This document shows positions 42,412-51,188 of a stretch of DNA of 64,000 nucleotides, one piece after another. Position numbers and translations under genes: made by a program. This DNA comes from DASUBN01 sp035691665 (GTDB taxonomy: Bacteria > Pseudomonadota > Gammaproteobacteria > Natronospirales > REEB76), in contig DASSIS010000007.1 in NCBI GenBank assembly GCA_035691665.1, positions 27,587 to 91,586 on the forward strand, given 5' to 3'. The notes under the pieces were generated by a model that worked only from the letters and a program-made list of their open reading frames with translations, was not told the DNA's origin and made no database searches. Numbering within the stretch: the first letter of the stretch is position 1; each line of letters begins with the position of its first letter.

Positions 42412-44280
42412 TTATGCCTGAACCGCCCCCTGTGTCTGCGCCCTCGCCTTCTCCGCTTGCGCTCCCTTCAGCATCGTCGACGCATTCAAGTTAGCCAACT
42501 CGGCTTGCTGCATCGGATCGGGTCCGGTAGCGGGGACCTGCGCCTGCTGTTTCAGCCGCTGCACCATGGCCGCCGGGAAGGGCGAGTAGTCCAGCGCCGT
42601 CAGCGCCACTTGCGGCGTGATGAGCTGTGGCAGTTGCCCGGCGAGCAGCGTGAAGGCCTCCCAGGTGCGCTGCTTCACGTTCGGCGCCGTGGGCGCCTCG
42701 TCCACGATCACGTCGTATTCCACCGCGTTGTCGTCGTAGACCAGGGGTACGTATCGGATGCCCTCCGGCCCCGCCACCCGGATGAGCCGGCCTTGGGGGA
42801 TGTACTGGCGGATCATCTTGAGCAGCAGCCGTCCCTGCTCCTTGCGGTAGCGTCTCAACCCATCGAATAGATAGCTCAAGAGGTTCAGGCCCGACTGCCG
42901 CCGCCCTTGCTCCATCACCCCCGAGGGATCGAGAGCTTGGGAGAGTCCCATCACCTCTGGGTTCACGCCCGCCACCGACTGGATGGACAGGTTGCAGTAC
43001 TGCATCAGTCCCAGCATCTGCGGCGGCATCTGGTTCATGGGCCGCGGCATGATCTTCTGGGCCGCGAGGGCCCCGTCCGTCATGGCCACGTTGCGGGAGG
43101 GGTCCGCCCAGTCCTCTTCCGCCTGGCGCAGGTTCAGGAACGCATCCGGCTCGTAGAGCAGACCGCCCTTCCCCGAAGTGCCCACGATCTCCAGCATGGA
43201 AGACATGAACTTGTTGGCCCAGCGCTGCGGGTCCTTCATGGCCCGCACGATGCCGTACCAGCACTTCAGCTTCCGGTCCCGCTTCGCGGTGATGGCCTTG
43301 TAGGTGAAGCTGTCCCCCGTGGGTGTCGGCTTCTGCTCCAGGAGCTCGTCCCCCGAGAAATACATCCGCTGGTAGCGCCGCCGCTTCTGCTTCAGCACCG
43401 TCACGCCCTCCAGCAGCGCTTCTACTTTCTTGTATTCATCCGCATCCAGCGTGATAAGCCCCTGGGCATCCGGCTGTAGCTTGTGGGCCGGGAGCAGGAA
43501 GCTGCCTTCCTCGTCGGGCGTGTTCAGCATCAGGAAAGTCCGCTCAGGTCCCAACTGCTGCACCGGCACCCGGTAGATGGGCTCCAACTCCCACCACTGG
43601 AAGTCGTGGATGATCACCTTGTCCCCGTCCCTGCCCTGGCGCCCGCCGGCACCCGAGTCTGCGCGGTAGAAGGCCGCCGCGATCACGTCCACCGGGCTGT
43701 CCGCTTCCCGGCTGCCGTCCGGCGCCTCGAACTCCCCGTCTGGCCAGAGCTCCAGCGCGTCCTCTCTGGCGTAAACCTTGGAGCGGCACAGCCATTTCGC
43801 ATCCGCGTAGTTCTTGCGCGAGCTCGCCGGATCCACGTCCATCTCCAGGGGGTCTACCCGGGCGATCTCGATGCGCCCATCCAGGTCCGTCTCATAGTCG
43901 AGCTCCGTGCCCGTCCAGCCCTCGCCGCAGACCGTGGCGTCGTAGAAAGCCTCCGACTCCTCGTGCTCCGCGTCGCATTCTTCGCGGATCCACTCCACCG
44001 CCGCCGTCAGCACCTCGTTCACGCCGGAAGCGCCGGTGTGTCGGGGAAGGTAACTCACCTCCTGGCGGTTGCTCACCTCGTGGCCCGCGATGGCGTCCGC
44101 CACCGGGGCGATGGTGTTGAAGGTGGTGCGGGGCCGCAGGGCCTCGTCCATCTGCGCCGCGTCCTCCTCGCTCCACTGGTGTCCGGCCGTGAAGGCGAAG
44201 TCCTCCCGCGCCCCCTCGCGCCATGCCCGGCGCTTCGCCACCGACCGGGCCAGGAGTTTCTGTGCTGCTTCTATGTCCAT
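42412..44280 (-). CDS. Phage portal protein (P22-like)
   Basis: A 622-residue protein: RRAWREGAREDFAFTAGHQW at the N-terminus, PRTTFNTIAPVADAIAGHE, a WYGIVRAMKDPQRWANKFMS core, SGVMEQGRRQSGLNLLSYLF, and a Gln/Ala-rich helical C-terminus. These match the P22-type portal that forms the dodecameric DNA channel. Length is normal. The last residues differ from those of a duplicated 3' fragment at 41052, suggesting that the native end was displaced by inserted cargo. Confidence 0.88.
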   Translation of the reverse strand: MDIEAAQKLLARSVAKRRAWREGAREDFAFTAGHQWSEEDAAQMDEALRPRTTFNTIAPVADAIAGHEVSNRQEVSYLPRHTGASGVNEVLTAAVEWIREECDAEHEESEAFYDATVCGEGWTGTELDYETDLDGRIEIARVDPLEMDVDPASSRKNYADAKWLCRSKVYAREDALELWPDGEFEAPDGSREADSPVDVIAAAFYRADSGAGGRQGRDGDKVIIHDFQWWELEPIYRVPVQQLGPERTFLMLNTPDEEGSFLLPAHKLQPDAQGLITLDADEYKKVEALLEGVTVLKQKRRRYQRMYFSGDELLEQKPTPTGDSFTYKAITAKRDRKLKCWYGIVRAMKDPQRWANKFMSSMLEIVGTSGKGGLLYEPDAFLNLRQAEEDWADPSRNVAMTDGALAAQKIMPRPMNQMPPQMLGLMQYCNLSIQSVAGVNPEVMGLSQALDPSGVMEQGRRQSGLNLLSYLFDGLRRYRKEQGRLLLKMIRQYIPQGRLIRVAGPEGIRYVPLVYDDNAVEYDVIVDEAPTAPNVKQRTWEAFTLLAGQLPQLITPQVALTALDYSPFPAAMVQRLKQQAQVPATGPDPMQQAELANLNASTMLKGAQAEKARAQTQGAVQA

Positions 44281-44341
44281 GATGTATATGCTCGATATAT
44301 AGTTAAACTCGGGTATCTAAGGGTCACTGGAGAAGCAAGTG

Positions 44342-44779
44342 ATGGAGAAGAGCACCTACAAGCCGGTTGGGCTCGCGGTCATCGCCACGTGCTTGCTTCT
44401 CAGTCCATGTATTTATGCGTCGGCACGCGGCTACATGCGCACGAGGCAAAGACATGATTTCGTTGCTAGGTTGCGTGCCCCTGCTGCCGATGTCCCAGGG
44501 TTACTGCGGGAGCTCGAGCCCTTGGATGCAGATACCCGTCAGCTGATCCTGGATGACGCCAGCAAACCGGTGATCCATTATTTCGAAGCCAACGCAGAGG
44601 AAGCAATCGATTCGAGCCGGGCTCGCTACGAGTTTGGAGCCGCTCTAAAGGAGATCGATGAGGCTAGTCTTTACTATCCCGATTCGGGCGAACTTGCTGT
44701 GGAACACCTGAGCATCGTAGAACGCAAAAACACCTATGCCAGCAAGGCAACTGCACCTGACAAGCCCGTTTGCCGCTAA
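44342..44779 (+). CDS. Membrane-anchored protein of unknown function
   Basis: 145 residues with one N-terminal membrane segment (GLAVIATCLLLSPCIYAS) and a soluble helical region. GGAG lies nine bases before the ATG. Not recognised. It lies 19 bases upstream of another single-pass protein on the plus strand, between portal and TerL. Confidence 0.55.
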   Translation: MEKSTYKPVGLAVIATCLLLSPCIYASARGYMRTRQRHDFVARLRAPAADVPGLLRELEPLDADTRQLILDDASKPVIHYFEANAEEAIDSSRARYEFGAALKEIDEASLYYPDSGELAVEHLSIVERKNTYASKATAPDKPVCR

Positions 44780-44798
44780 GTGGATGAAGGAATAGCAC

Positions 44799-45443
44799 AT
44801 GCACAAGATGATCTACATGGGCAAGGTCCGGCTGCTCAACGTCCTGGCCGAAGCCGCCCTCATCGTCTTCAGTATCCTGTTCGCCCTCTACACCAACCAT
44901 TGGCGCGAGGAGCGTGTGGCCCGGCAGCGGGTGGACCGGGACCTCGCCGCCATCCGCGTCGAGCTGCAGGAGAACCGCGACCTCGTGGCGGATGTGCTCC
45001 CCTACCATCAGCAGGAGATCGCGAGCTTCGGGAAGTTCCTGGCCCGGCCGGATTTGGAACAGCTCGTGCGCGGCAAGAATATGTTCCAGGCGGTCCAAGC
45101 CTACAAAGAAGCACTCACCTACCACGGCGTCTGGCACCCCCATGTGACGCCTTCGACTCTGTCCGACGCCGCCTGGAAGACCGCTCTCGCCAACGGTGAT
45201 CTGCCCTACATGGACCCGAACTTGGTGAAGGCCCTGACTGACTACTACAGCTTTCAGGAGAATGGCTTGATGAACGATCTCCAGGTGCTCGTACAGGTCT
45301 ACCTATCGCCGGCGGCCTATGACCGTACCCAGACCATCACCATGCTGTATGCCTTCCAAGGGGCATTCACCATACTCGCCGACCATGGGGCAAGCCTGCT
45401 GGACGAGGCAAATACGACCTTGCGGGAATTGCCGCAGACGTGA
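44799..45443 (+). CDS. Single-pass membrane protein (DUF6090-like)
   Basis: A 214-residue protein with an N-terminal membrane segment followed by YTNHWREERVARQRVDRDLA, a pattern of membrane proteins with a long helical region after a conserved N/H-W-R motif (DUF6090-like by impression). AAGGAA precedes the ATG. Partial copies of this gene occur at 45563-45640 and 46638-46752, so the locus has been rearranged. The function is unknown. Confidence 0.6.
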   Translation: MHKMIYMGKVRLLNVLAEAALIVFSILFALYTNHWREERVARQRVDRDLAAIRVELQENRDLVADVLPYHQQEIASFGKFLARPDLEQLVRGKNMFQAVQAYKEALTYHGVWHPHVTPSTLSDAAWKTALANGDLPYMDPNLVKALTDYYSFQENGLMNDLQVLVQVYLSPAAYDRTQTITMLYAFQGAFTILADHGASLLDEANTTLRELPQT

Positions 45444-45562
45444 CGCGAGTTCGCGCGGCACCGTCAGCGGCGCGCCAGCCACGCAGCAGCAGGGCCCGCG
45501 GCCTTACTGGTAATACTTGGCCCAGATGTTGTTGAGGGAGAACACGATCGGCTTGCCCAGCA
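45361..45562 (+). repeat. 202-bp direct repeat, copy 1
   Basis: Matches 46671-46872 with seven differences by eye. It carries the 3' end of the 44799 gene, the 60-bp spacer and the 3' end of the oxidoreductase gene (minus strand). The exported-protein gene 45848-46594 lies between the copies. Confidence 0.95.
45504..45562 (-). pseudogene. Duplicated 3' end of the FAD oxidoreductase gene
   Basis: Decodes to LGKPIVFSLNNIWAKYYQ and a stop; the intact gene ends LGKSIVFSLNNIWAKYYQ at 46814. It is part of the 202-bp repeat. Confidence 0.9.
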
Positions 45563-45640
45563 TCCTGCTCGCCCTCTACACCAACCATTGGCGCGAGGAG
45601 CGCGCCGCACGGCAGCGGGCGGGTCGAGATCTCGCGGCCA
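45563..45640 (+). pseudogene. Fragment of a 44799-type gene, 5' part
   Basis: CTGCTCGCCCTCTACACC and the following ~60 bases resemble 44875-44950 of the intact gene (YTNHWREER...), but with several substitutions, so it comes from a diverged copy. It directly abuts the oxidoreductase fragment. The remaining bases to 45847 hold no recognisable gene. Confidence 0.75.
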
Positions 45641-45847
45641 GCGGTCGAATGGTGTTTTTCCGCGATGGACTCCTCTAACGGATTTACGACCTGCCGGGAA
45701 TATCCCATCGATCGTTTTCTTCGTCTGACTTAAATGACGTGGAACGACGCTGAAAAATTACTCCAACGGTTCGCACGCAGTGAACTTATGCCGGGCACCT
45801 TCGTCCTACAATTACGCTCACACCTGAGCCATCTTGGGAGATGGATC

Positions 45848-46594
45848 ATGAACATGGCACGGGGTCCGGTTGCGGCCTTCCTGACCAAGCTTCTCGTCCC
45901 GGCTTTCTCTTTGGCGGCGATCGCTCCCCTCCAGTCGCAAGCCGACGACGTCGCGTATCCCGCCATGGCTCCCGTGGCTCAGTACATGATGGACAAGACA
46001 GCCGAGATCGCCTTGGCCCGCACGGCGGCACCCAAGCAGATCTCGGACGACGCAACCATCCTGGTGCTCGACAAGGACGGCTATGAGACCGCGGTCAAGG
46101 GCAGCAATGGTTTCACCTGTCTCGTGGGCAGGTCCTGGATGAATGACTTCGGTGCCGTCGATTTCTGGGACCCTCGGGACCTTACACCCAATTGCTGGAA
46201 CGAGGCGGCCGTGAAGTCCCAGCTCGGGGAATTCCTCCAACGCACCCGGTGGGTGCTCGCCGGGGTCTCCAAAGACGAGATGGCGGCCCGGACCAATGCC
46301 GCCTGGGCCTCCCATGAGTACACGCTACCCGCGCCGGGCACCGTGGCTTACATGATGTCGAAGGAACAGTGCATACACGCCCCCGCGCCCTGCAGTTGGT
46401 ATCCGCATGTGATGTTCTTCGAGGCCACCGCGGATGCCCAGAAGTGGGGGGACAACATCAAGGGCGTGCCGGTCATTTCGGGTGTCAGCAAGACGGACCC
46501 GGTCACCACCTTCATGGTGCTGGTGCCCAAGTGGTCGGACGGGACGCCCTCGCCCTACGCCACCGCCGCAGTTCCCGCGGAGCACAAACACTGA
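45848..46594 (+). CDS. Exported protein of unknown function
   Basis: 248 residues from the ATG at 45848 (GGGAG upstream). N-terminal Sec signal peptide (about 1-30, ending SQADD). The mature part has five Cys residues (for example FTCLVGRSW, CSWYPHVMFF) and ends PVTTFMVLVPKWSDG. No domain is named with confidence, though the pattern resembles exported proteins of soil Gammaproteobacteria. It lies between two 202-bp repeats as inserted cargo. Confidence 0.65.
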   Translation: MNMARGPVAAFLTKLLVPAFSLAAIAPLQSQADDVAYPAMAPVAQYMMDKTAEIALARTAAPKQISDDATILVLDKDGYETAVKGSNGFTCLVGRSWMNDFGAVDFWDPRDLTPNCWNEAAVKSQLGEFLQRTRWVLAGVSKDEMAARTNAAWASHEYTLPAPGTVAYMMSKEQCIHAPAPCSWYPHVMFFEATADAQKWGDNIKGVPVISGVSKTDPVTTFMVLVPKWSDGTPSPYATAAVPAEHKH

Positions 46595-46637
46595 GGCGAG
46601 CCGCACTGCGGCGAGCGTCCGCGCAGGAATCGCGGGC

Positions 46638-46752
46638 CGACAGCGGGTGGACCGGGACCTTACCGCCATGGGGCATTCACCATACTCGCCGACCATGGGG
46701 AAAGCCTGCTGGACGAGGCAAATACGACCTTGCGGGAATTGCCGCAGAAGTG
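46638..46752 (+). pseudogene. Deletion derivative of the 44799 gene
   Basis: CAGCGGGTGGACCGGGACCT (matching 44927-44946) is joined directly to sequence matching 45361-45443 (the gene's 3' end), so the middle of the gene is missing. It lies directly upstream of the oxidoreductase 3' end, as copy 1 does. Confidence 0.85.
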
Positions 46753-46872
46753 ACGCGAGTTCGCGCGGCGCCGTCAGCGGCGCGCCAGCCATGCAGCAGC
46801 AGGGCCTGCGGCCTTACTGGTAATACTTAGCCCAGATGTTGTTGAGGGAGAACACGATCGACTTGCCCAGCA
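46671..46872 (+). repeat. 202-bp direct repeat, copy 2
   Basis: Partner of 45361-45562. It covers the truncated 44799-type gene end and the genuine 3' end of the oxidoreductase. Confidence 0.95.
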
Positions 46873-48109
46873 GCCGCTCGCTCCACAACGGCATCAGGAA
46901 CGGCCGGTCCGGTCGGAAATACTTGTAGTAGATGTCGTCTGCCTGGGGTCCGCTGTTCAGCGTGTGCCGGGCCGCGAAATCGCCGCAGAACGCCGCCCAC
47001 GGCAGTCCCACGCATCCCAGCACGAAATGCACCCATGGCGCACGCTCGTCCCTGAGCACGGTGGGGAACAGGTCGCGGGTCATGTCGATGAGACCCGGCC
47101 AGTATTGCAGGAACTCCACGTGGCTCAACGCCGGGAACTTCTCCCGGAACCCTTCCACCACCCGCTCCGCCACCCGCGGCGAGGTCACCGCCCGGCTCGA
47201 ATAGGTGGTCAGGGCGCTGCCGCCTCCGAGCAGGATGCGCTGCTGGCCCGTGAGCCGCCAGTAGCTGTAGACGAGGTCGGAATCCCAGCATTGCAGCGGA
47301 TCCCCGGGGAACAGCTCGCCCGCTTCCTTGTCCGTGAGCGGCGCGCTGATGGTCAGGAAAGTCTGCGCGTGGAAGGCGGCGTCGGCGTAACGGGTGAAGC
47401 TGGGCTTCAGTTTGTCCGAGCAGACGATGATGCTGTCGGCCGTGATGCTGCCGCCGTGGGTCCGCACCGTATGGCCCTCGATCGCATGGGCCTCGGTGCT
47501 CTCGTAGATCTGCACGCCGCGTTCCAGCAGGACCTTCTTCACGCCCTGGCTGTATCTCAGGCCATCGATGCCGTAGCAACCGCCGTAGCGGACTCCGCCG
47601 TGATAGTGGGAGGAGCCCAGCACCTTGGGCACCTCCGCCGCCGTGTATTCGGTCAACGGGTAACCGAGCAACCGGCGCGCGTCGGCCTCCTCGTGCACGT
47701 CCTTGGCCCCGGCGCGGTCGTTCGCCAGGAACAGGCTGTCCTGGGGCCTCAAGTCGCATTCGATCCCGTGGGCCTTGACGGTCGCCACGATGGTCTCGAT
47801 GCCCTGCTCCGGCACCTGCCAGAGGTGGTGCGCGCCCTCGCGCCCGAAACGGCGCAGGATCTGCGACAGCTCGAGTTCGCTGTCGGGCGTGAGGAAGCCC
47901 GCGCTCTTGCCCGTGGTGCTGCCACCGCAGATGTTCCTGTCGATGAGCACCACCTTGCAGCCCGATTCCGCGAGGCGCATGGCCGCCGTGAGACCGGCCA
48001 TCCCGGCCCCCACCACAGCCACGTCCGTCTTGATATCCGCCGCCAAGGGCGGCCGGATCGGATTCTCCGTGCCGAGCAGGGTCGTGTACCACCAGTTTTG
48101 GAGCAGCAT
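46814..48109 (-). CDS. FAD-dependent oxidoreductase (DAO family)
   Basis: 431 residues from the ATG at 48109 (alternative starts up to 48151; none has a clear ribosome-binding site). VAVVGAGMAGLTAAMRLAES is the N-terminal dinucleotide-binding fold, followed by GGSTTGKSAGFLTPDSE and the DAO C-terminal pattern (GCVGLPWAAFCGDFAA). The family includes gamma-glutamylputrescine and amino-acid oxidases, with similar WW/YYT N-terminal residues. The substrate is not predictable. It is cargo between TerL and portal; its 3' end is duplicated at 45504. Confidence 0.85.
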   Translation of the reverse strand: MLLQNWWYTTLLGTENPIRPPLAADIKTDVAVVGAGMAGLTAAMRLAESGCKVVLIDRNICGGSTTGKSAGFLTPDSELELSQILRRFGREGAHHLWQVPEQGIETIVATVKAHGIECDLRPQDSLFLANDRAGAKDVHEEADARRLLGYPLTEYTAAEVPKVLGSSHYHGGVRYGGCYGIDGLRYSQGVKKVLLERGVQIYESTEAHAIEGHTVRTHGGSITADSIIVCSDKLKPSFTRYADAAFHAQTFLTISAPLTDKEAGELFPGDPLQCWDSDLVYSYWRLTGQQRILLGGGSALTTYSSRAVTSPRVAERVVEGFREKFPALSHVEFLQYWPGLIDMTRDLFPTVLRDERAPWVHFVLGCVGLPWAAFCGDFAARHTLNSGPQADDIYYKYFRPDRPFLMPLWSERLLGKSIVFSLNNIWAKYYQ

Positions 48110-48271
48110 AGAAGGGAGGCCTTGTCGTGGTTGCATCGATGCGGCGCGCACGGAATGCGAAATTTCTTGACGCTATTTTATAGATACAGCGTCATCGCAC
48201 GACAGAGGTTTATCCGGATCATGGTGCGTTCGATATGTAGGCGACATGATTCATCGCTTGAGATCGACCTC

Positions 48272-49594
48272 TTACCGGCTCATGAACGAACCGTTCCTGC
48301 GATGGCTTCCGCGCTCCGTCGCTGCACCGGATCTCATCTCTCTCACCGTCACCGCTCCCGTCCGGAATGCATCGCTCCCGTGCGAAGCCCAGTCATGCAC
48401 CGGATGGGGCAGGTAAGCCTGCCGCCGGTCGTTGTAATCCCGGTGGTAGCTCTTGAGAGCCCGCAAGCCCTGGCGGCATTTCTCGGCGTCGAACCAGCAA
48501 CGCGGCAGGAGGTTGCGCACCGCCTCGATGCCGTCCTCCACCGGGAGCCGCGGTGCGATGCGGAAGTTGAGCCCCAGCCCCCGCGCCACTTCCTGGCGCG
48601 ACTTGCCGGTGCCGAGTTCCCGGGCCGCGATGTCATGGGGCGCCCAGTGGGTGCCGTAGACGTAGCCCCGCTCCTGCAGCACCTTGGCGTAATGGGCGAG
48701 CCCCTCCCCCGAGCATTCGTAGTAATCGATGAGGTGCAGTTCGAGCCCGGCCCGTTGGCAGAACCAGATGGCCGTGCTGTCACCGATGCCTAAGTCCCAC
48801 CAGGTGTCTACCGCGAGTTCCGGTTGCGCCGGTACCTTCGTCACCCGCCCCGCCTGCTCCGCCTCCTCCAGCAGCTTGCCGTAGTAACTCCCCTCGTTCG
48901 CCGCCTCGAAGGAGCAGTAGTACTCCTGCCGGATCAGCGCCTCGCTCATGCCGCTGACCCGCTCCTCGGCCACGGTCTCGGGCGTCAGGATGCCGGTGGC
49001 TTCCACCGTCAGGCATTCGGCGAACCAGTCTCCACGATGACGGGCGAGGTCGTAGAGCTCGAAGCCGTGGTTCTTGCCCCGCGGGGTATAGATAAAAACC
49101 GCCCATCCGCCGTTCTCAGCGAGTATCGGCCGCACATAGTCCCAAGCACGCGGATCGGTGAGGCTCCATTCGCTAAACACCACCCCGACGGGGTTGGCTC
49201 CCACCAATCGGTCGTAATTGTCCGATCCCACCACCTGCCATACCGATCCACATTGCAACTCCAGTGTCATGCGCTCGCCGCGGGTCGCGGTGCGCAGTTC
49301 CCGCGGGAAAGCCTGGTCGATGAGCCGCCGCCCCTGCCCGTCGCGGCCCTCCCACGCCACGCGGCGCCCCTGGGTCGCGGTCGGCAGCATGTGCCAATAG
49401 GTGCCGATGCGTTGGTGCGCCGCCACCGCCGTCCAGTTGATGGCCGTGGAATCCTTGCCGGCGCGCCGGTGCCACACCGCCACCGCCCGCTTGCCGCCGG
49501 CGTCCAGGTAATGCCAGAGCTTCTCCTGATGGGGACGCGCCTGCCAGGCGTTAGGCAGCGTGACGTCGAGCATGCTTCTTGCGCGGCTTGCCAT
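48272..49594 (-). CDS. Phage terminase large subunit
   Basis: A 440-residue protein. The ATPase has a variant Walker A (HRRAGKD near residue 45) and Walker B with catalytic Glu (VGVVFSEWSL). The nuclease domain shows DLGIGDSTAIWF (metal-binding Asp) and HDWASHGSDAFRT near the C-terminus. It packages DNA into procapsids through the portal. An ATG at residue 8 (49573) is an alternative start. It overlaps the upstream zinc-ribbon gene by 44 bases. The gene looks intact. Confidence 0.92.
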   Translation of the reverse strand: MASRARSMLDVTLPNAWQARPHQEKLWHYLDAGGKRAVAVWHRRAGKDSTAINWTAVAAHQRIGTYWHMLPTATQGRRVAWEGRDGQGRRLIDQAFPRELRTATRGERMTLELQCGSVWQVVGSDNYDRLVGANPVGVVFSEWSLTDPRAWDYVRPILAENGGWAVFIYTPRGKNHGFELYDLARHRGDWFAECLTVEATGILTPETVAEERVSGMSEALIRQEYYCSFEAANEGSYYGKLLEEAEQAGRVTKVPAQPELAVDTWWDLGIGDSTAIWFCQRAGLELHLIDYYECSGEGLAHYAKVLQERGYVYGTHWAPHDIAARELGTGKSRQEVARGLGLNFRIAPRLPVEDGIEAVRNLLPRCWFDAEKCRQGLRALKSYHRDYNDRRQAYLPHPVHDWASHGSDAFRTGAVTVREMRSGAATERGSHRRNGSFMSR

Positions 49595-49856
49595 GGGCCT
49601 GGGCGCGCTTCGGCTTCTGCAAGGCCTCGGTCAATTCCTGCTGTTGGCGTGAGACCATAACGCCGGGCTTGGGGGCCGGTCCCTTATAGACACGGCGCCG
49701 TCCCGTCACGCTCTCTCTGCTGCTGACGTATACCTTCCCGCTGCCTTCACAGCGTGGACAGTCGCGCATCGTGCGCAACCCCAGGGTGGCGTGGTCCTTG
49801 CCGTCCCCGCGGCACCACTGGCAGTCCATCACGTCATGTTCACCGTGCATCGGCAT
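49551..49856 (-). CDS. Phage zinc-ribbon protein (DnaJ-type Cys repeats)
   Basis: A 101-residue protein with two CxxC-x-G-x-G repeats (CQWCRGDGKD and CPRCEGSGKV), as in the zinc-binding domain of DnaJ, and a basic Lys/Arg/His-rich tail. It overlaps the TerS-like and TerL genes on either side. Packaging-associated DNA or RNA binding is likely, but the exact role is unknown. Confidence 0.65.
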   Translation of the reverse strand: MPMHGEHDVMDCQWCRGDGKDHATLGLRTMRDCPRCEGSGKVYVSSRESVTGRRRVYKGPAPKPGVMVSRQQQELTEALQKPKRAQAHGKPRKKHARRHAA

Positions 49857-50127
49857 CGCTCCTGGGGTTCAGATGGGCGATCTTCACTTGCAGCGTGCGC
49901 GGCTGGCGCGGACGGGTGCCGGGTGCCGACCCGTGGAGCACGGGGACCTTGCCGCAGGAACGGTCCAGCACGATCTTGGCGGCGGCCACCGCCACACAGT
50001 CGTTCTCGCTGCTCATGAGTTTCAGCAGGCGCTCGAAGGCTCTGACCGTGTTCTGCTCGGCCAGCGCGCGTACGGCCAGGCTCGTCTCCACCCTGTGGGA
50101 TCTCGATCGGTTTGTCTTGGATGTCAT
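49840..50127 (-). CDS. Terminase small subunit-like protein
   Basis: 95 residues from the ATG at 50127, which has AGGAG seven bases upstream; longer starts exist. Its core (AVRALAEQNTVRAFERLLKL followed by AAAKIVLDRSCGKVP) resembles helical phage proteins placed directly before TerL and thought to be small terminases that recognise DNA ends. The DNA-binding N-terminus is short, so the assignment is tentative. It is the first gene of the packaging module. Confidence 0.6.
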   Translation of the reverse strand: MTSKTNRSRSHRVETSLAVRALAEQNTVRAFERLLKLMSSENDCVAVAAAKIVLDRSCGKVPVLHGSAPGTRPRQPRTLQVKIAHLNPRSDADAR

Positions 50128-50373
50128 CTCGTTGCTCCTGATGTTCGCGTCCGCGCGTCGCCGTTCTTGCGGGGATTGGGTTTTGTCCATGGGTCTCTCG
50201 ATGCTCATCCGTCGCCGGAATCCGTGGCGCGGGACATGAGGCACCGCGTCGGGCGAGGTGGCGGTCAGCCGTGTTACATAATTCTTGGGAAAATATGTCC
50301 ATACTCACTAAGTTGTGCGAATTAGCGCCTAGACTGGATTGGAGGAGACCTGGGCACTGCAAGGATGCATGCC

Positions 50374-51159
50374 ATGGAAGGACGCATAAGCATCTGGGGT
50401 TTGGGGCTCACCCTGTCGGCGATGGGTGTGTTGCTCGTCGCCTGCAACGCGGGCCAGAGCGACGATTCCACCGTCTCCGTGCAGGGCAACTGGAGCGGCA
50501 GCTATTCCGCCCAGGGGAGCGATGCCTCCACTCCGGTCTTCGCCCTGCTCCAGGATGGAGGCTCGGCCTATCTCTTCGATTCCAACGGCGTCGTCGCCCT
50601 GCTGCCCCGCTTCAGCGGCACGCAGCGGACCACCGGCAAAGTCACCGCCTACCCCGCCAAGGGCTACACCTTCGCCGATGGCTCCTCCATCAAACAGTTC
50701 AATATGGATGCCAACGCCACCGACAGCCAGATCGCCATGGATTTCAGCGGCGATTCTGCCGCAGCCCAGGATCAGAACGGGGAAGCGAACCTGCTCTCCC
50801 TGGAGACCTATTCCGGCCAGCCCTCGGTCCGTAGCGGCCAGTGGATGGGGGAGTACATCTCGCCCTCGCCCGTGGCCTTGGGACTCAACGTGGCGGCAGA
50901 CGGCTCCTTCACCGGCAACGATGCCTACGGTTGCAGTCTCGCGGGCCGTCTCGATCAGCTGGGCGCCGGTTCGACCCTGTTCGCCGTCACCCTGGAGAGC
51001 CGGGGCCCCTCGCCCGCCTGCGGCGGCGCCATGACCGGCCTCGCCCACGAGAGCGACGACGACAGCTTCGGGTTCTTCCGCCGTTCCGCCGGCACCTACT
51101 ACTACCTCTGCGCTTCCAACAGCCGCGGCGCCTTCGTCGCCGAGTTCAGGGTGCAGTGA
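50374..51159 (+). CDS. Lipoprotein of unknown function
   Basis: 261 residues from the second ATG (50374, AAGG upstream; the ATG at 50365 is also possible). Lipobox LLVACNA. The mature part consists of two similar beta-rich halves (GNWSGSYSAQGSDASTPVFA and GQWMGEYISPSPVALGLNVA), suggesting internal duplication. No named domain. It lies at the right edge of the phage cluster in plus orientation. Confidence 0.65.
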   Translation: MEGRISIWGLGLTLSAMGVLLVACNAGQSDDSTVSVQGNWSGSYSAQGSDASTPVFALLQDGGSAYLFDSNGVVALLPRFSGTQRTTGKVTAYPAKGYTFADGSSIKQFNMDANATDSQIAMDFSGDSAAAQDQNGEANLLSLETYSGQPSVRSGQWMGEYISPSPVALGLNVAADGSFTGNDAYGCSLAGRLDQLGAGSTLFAVTLESRGPSPACGGAMTGLAHESDDDSFGFFRRSAGTYYYLCASNSRGAFVAEFRVQ

Positions 51160-51188
51160 ACTTCAGCGCAAGCCTTCCATCCGCCTGA

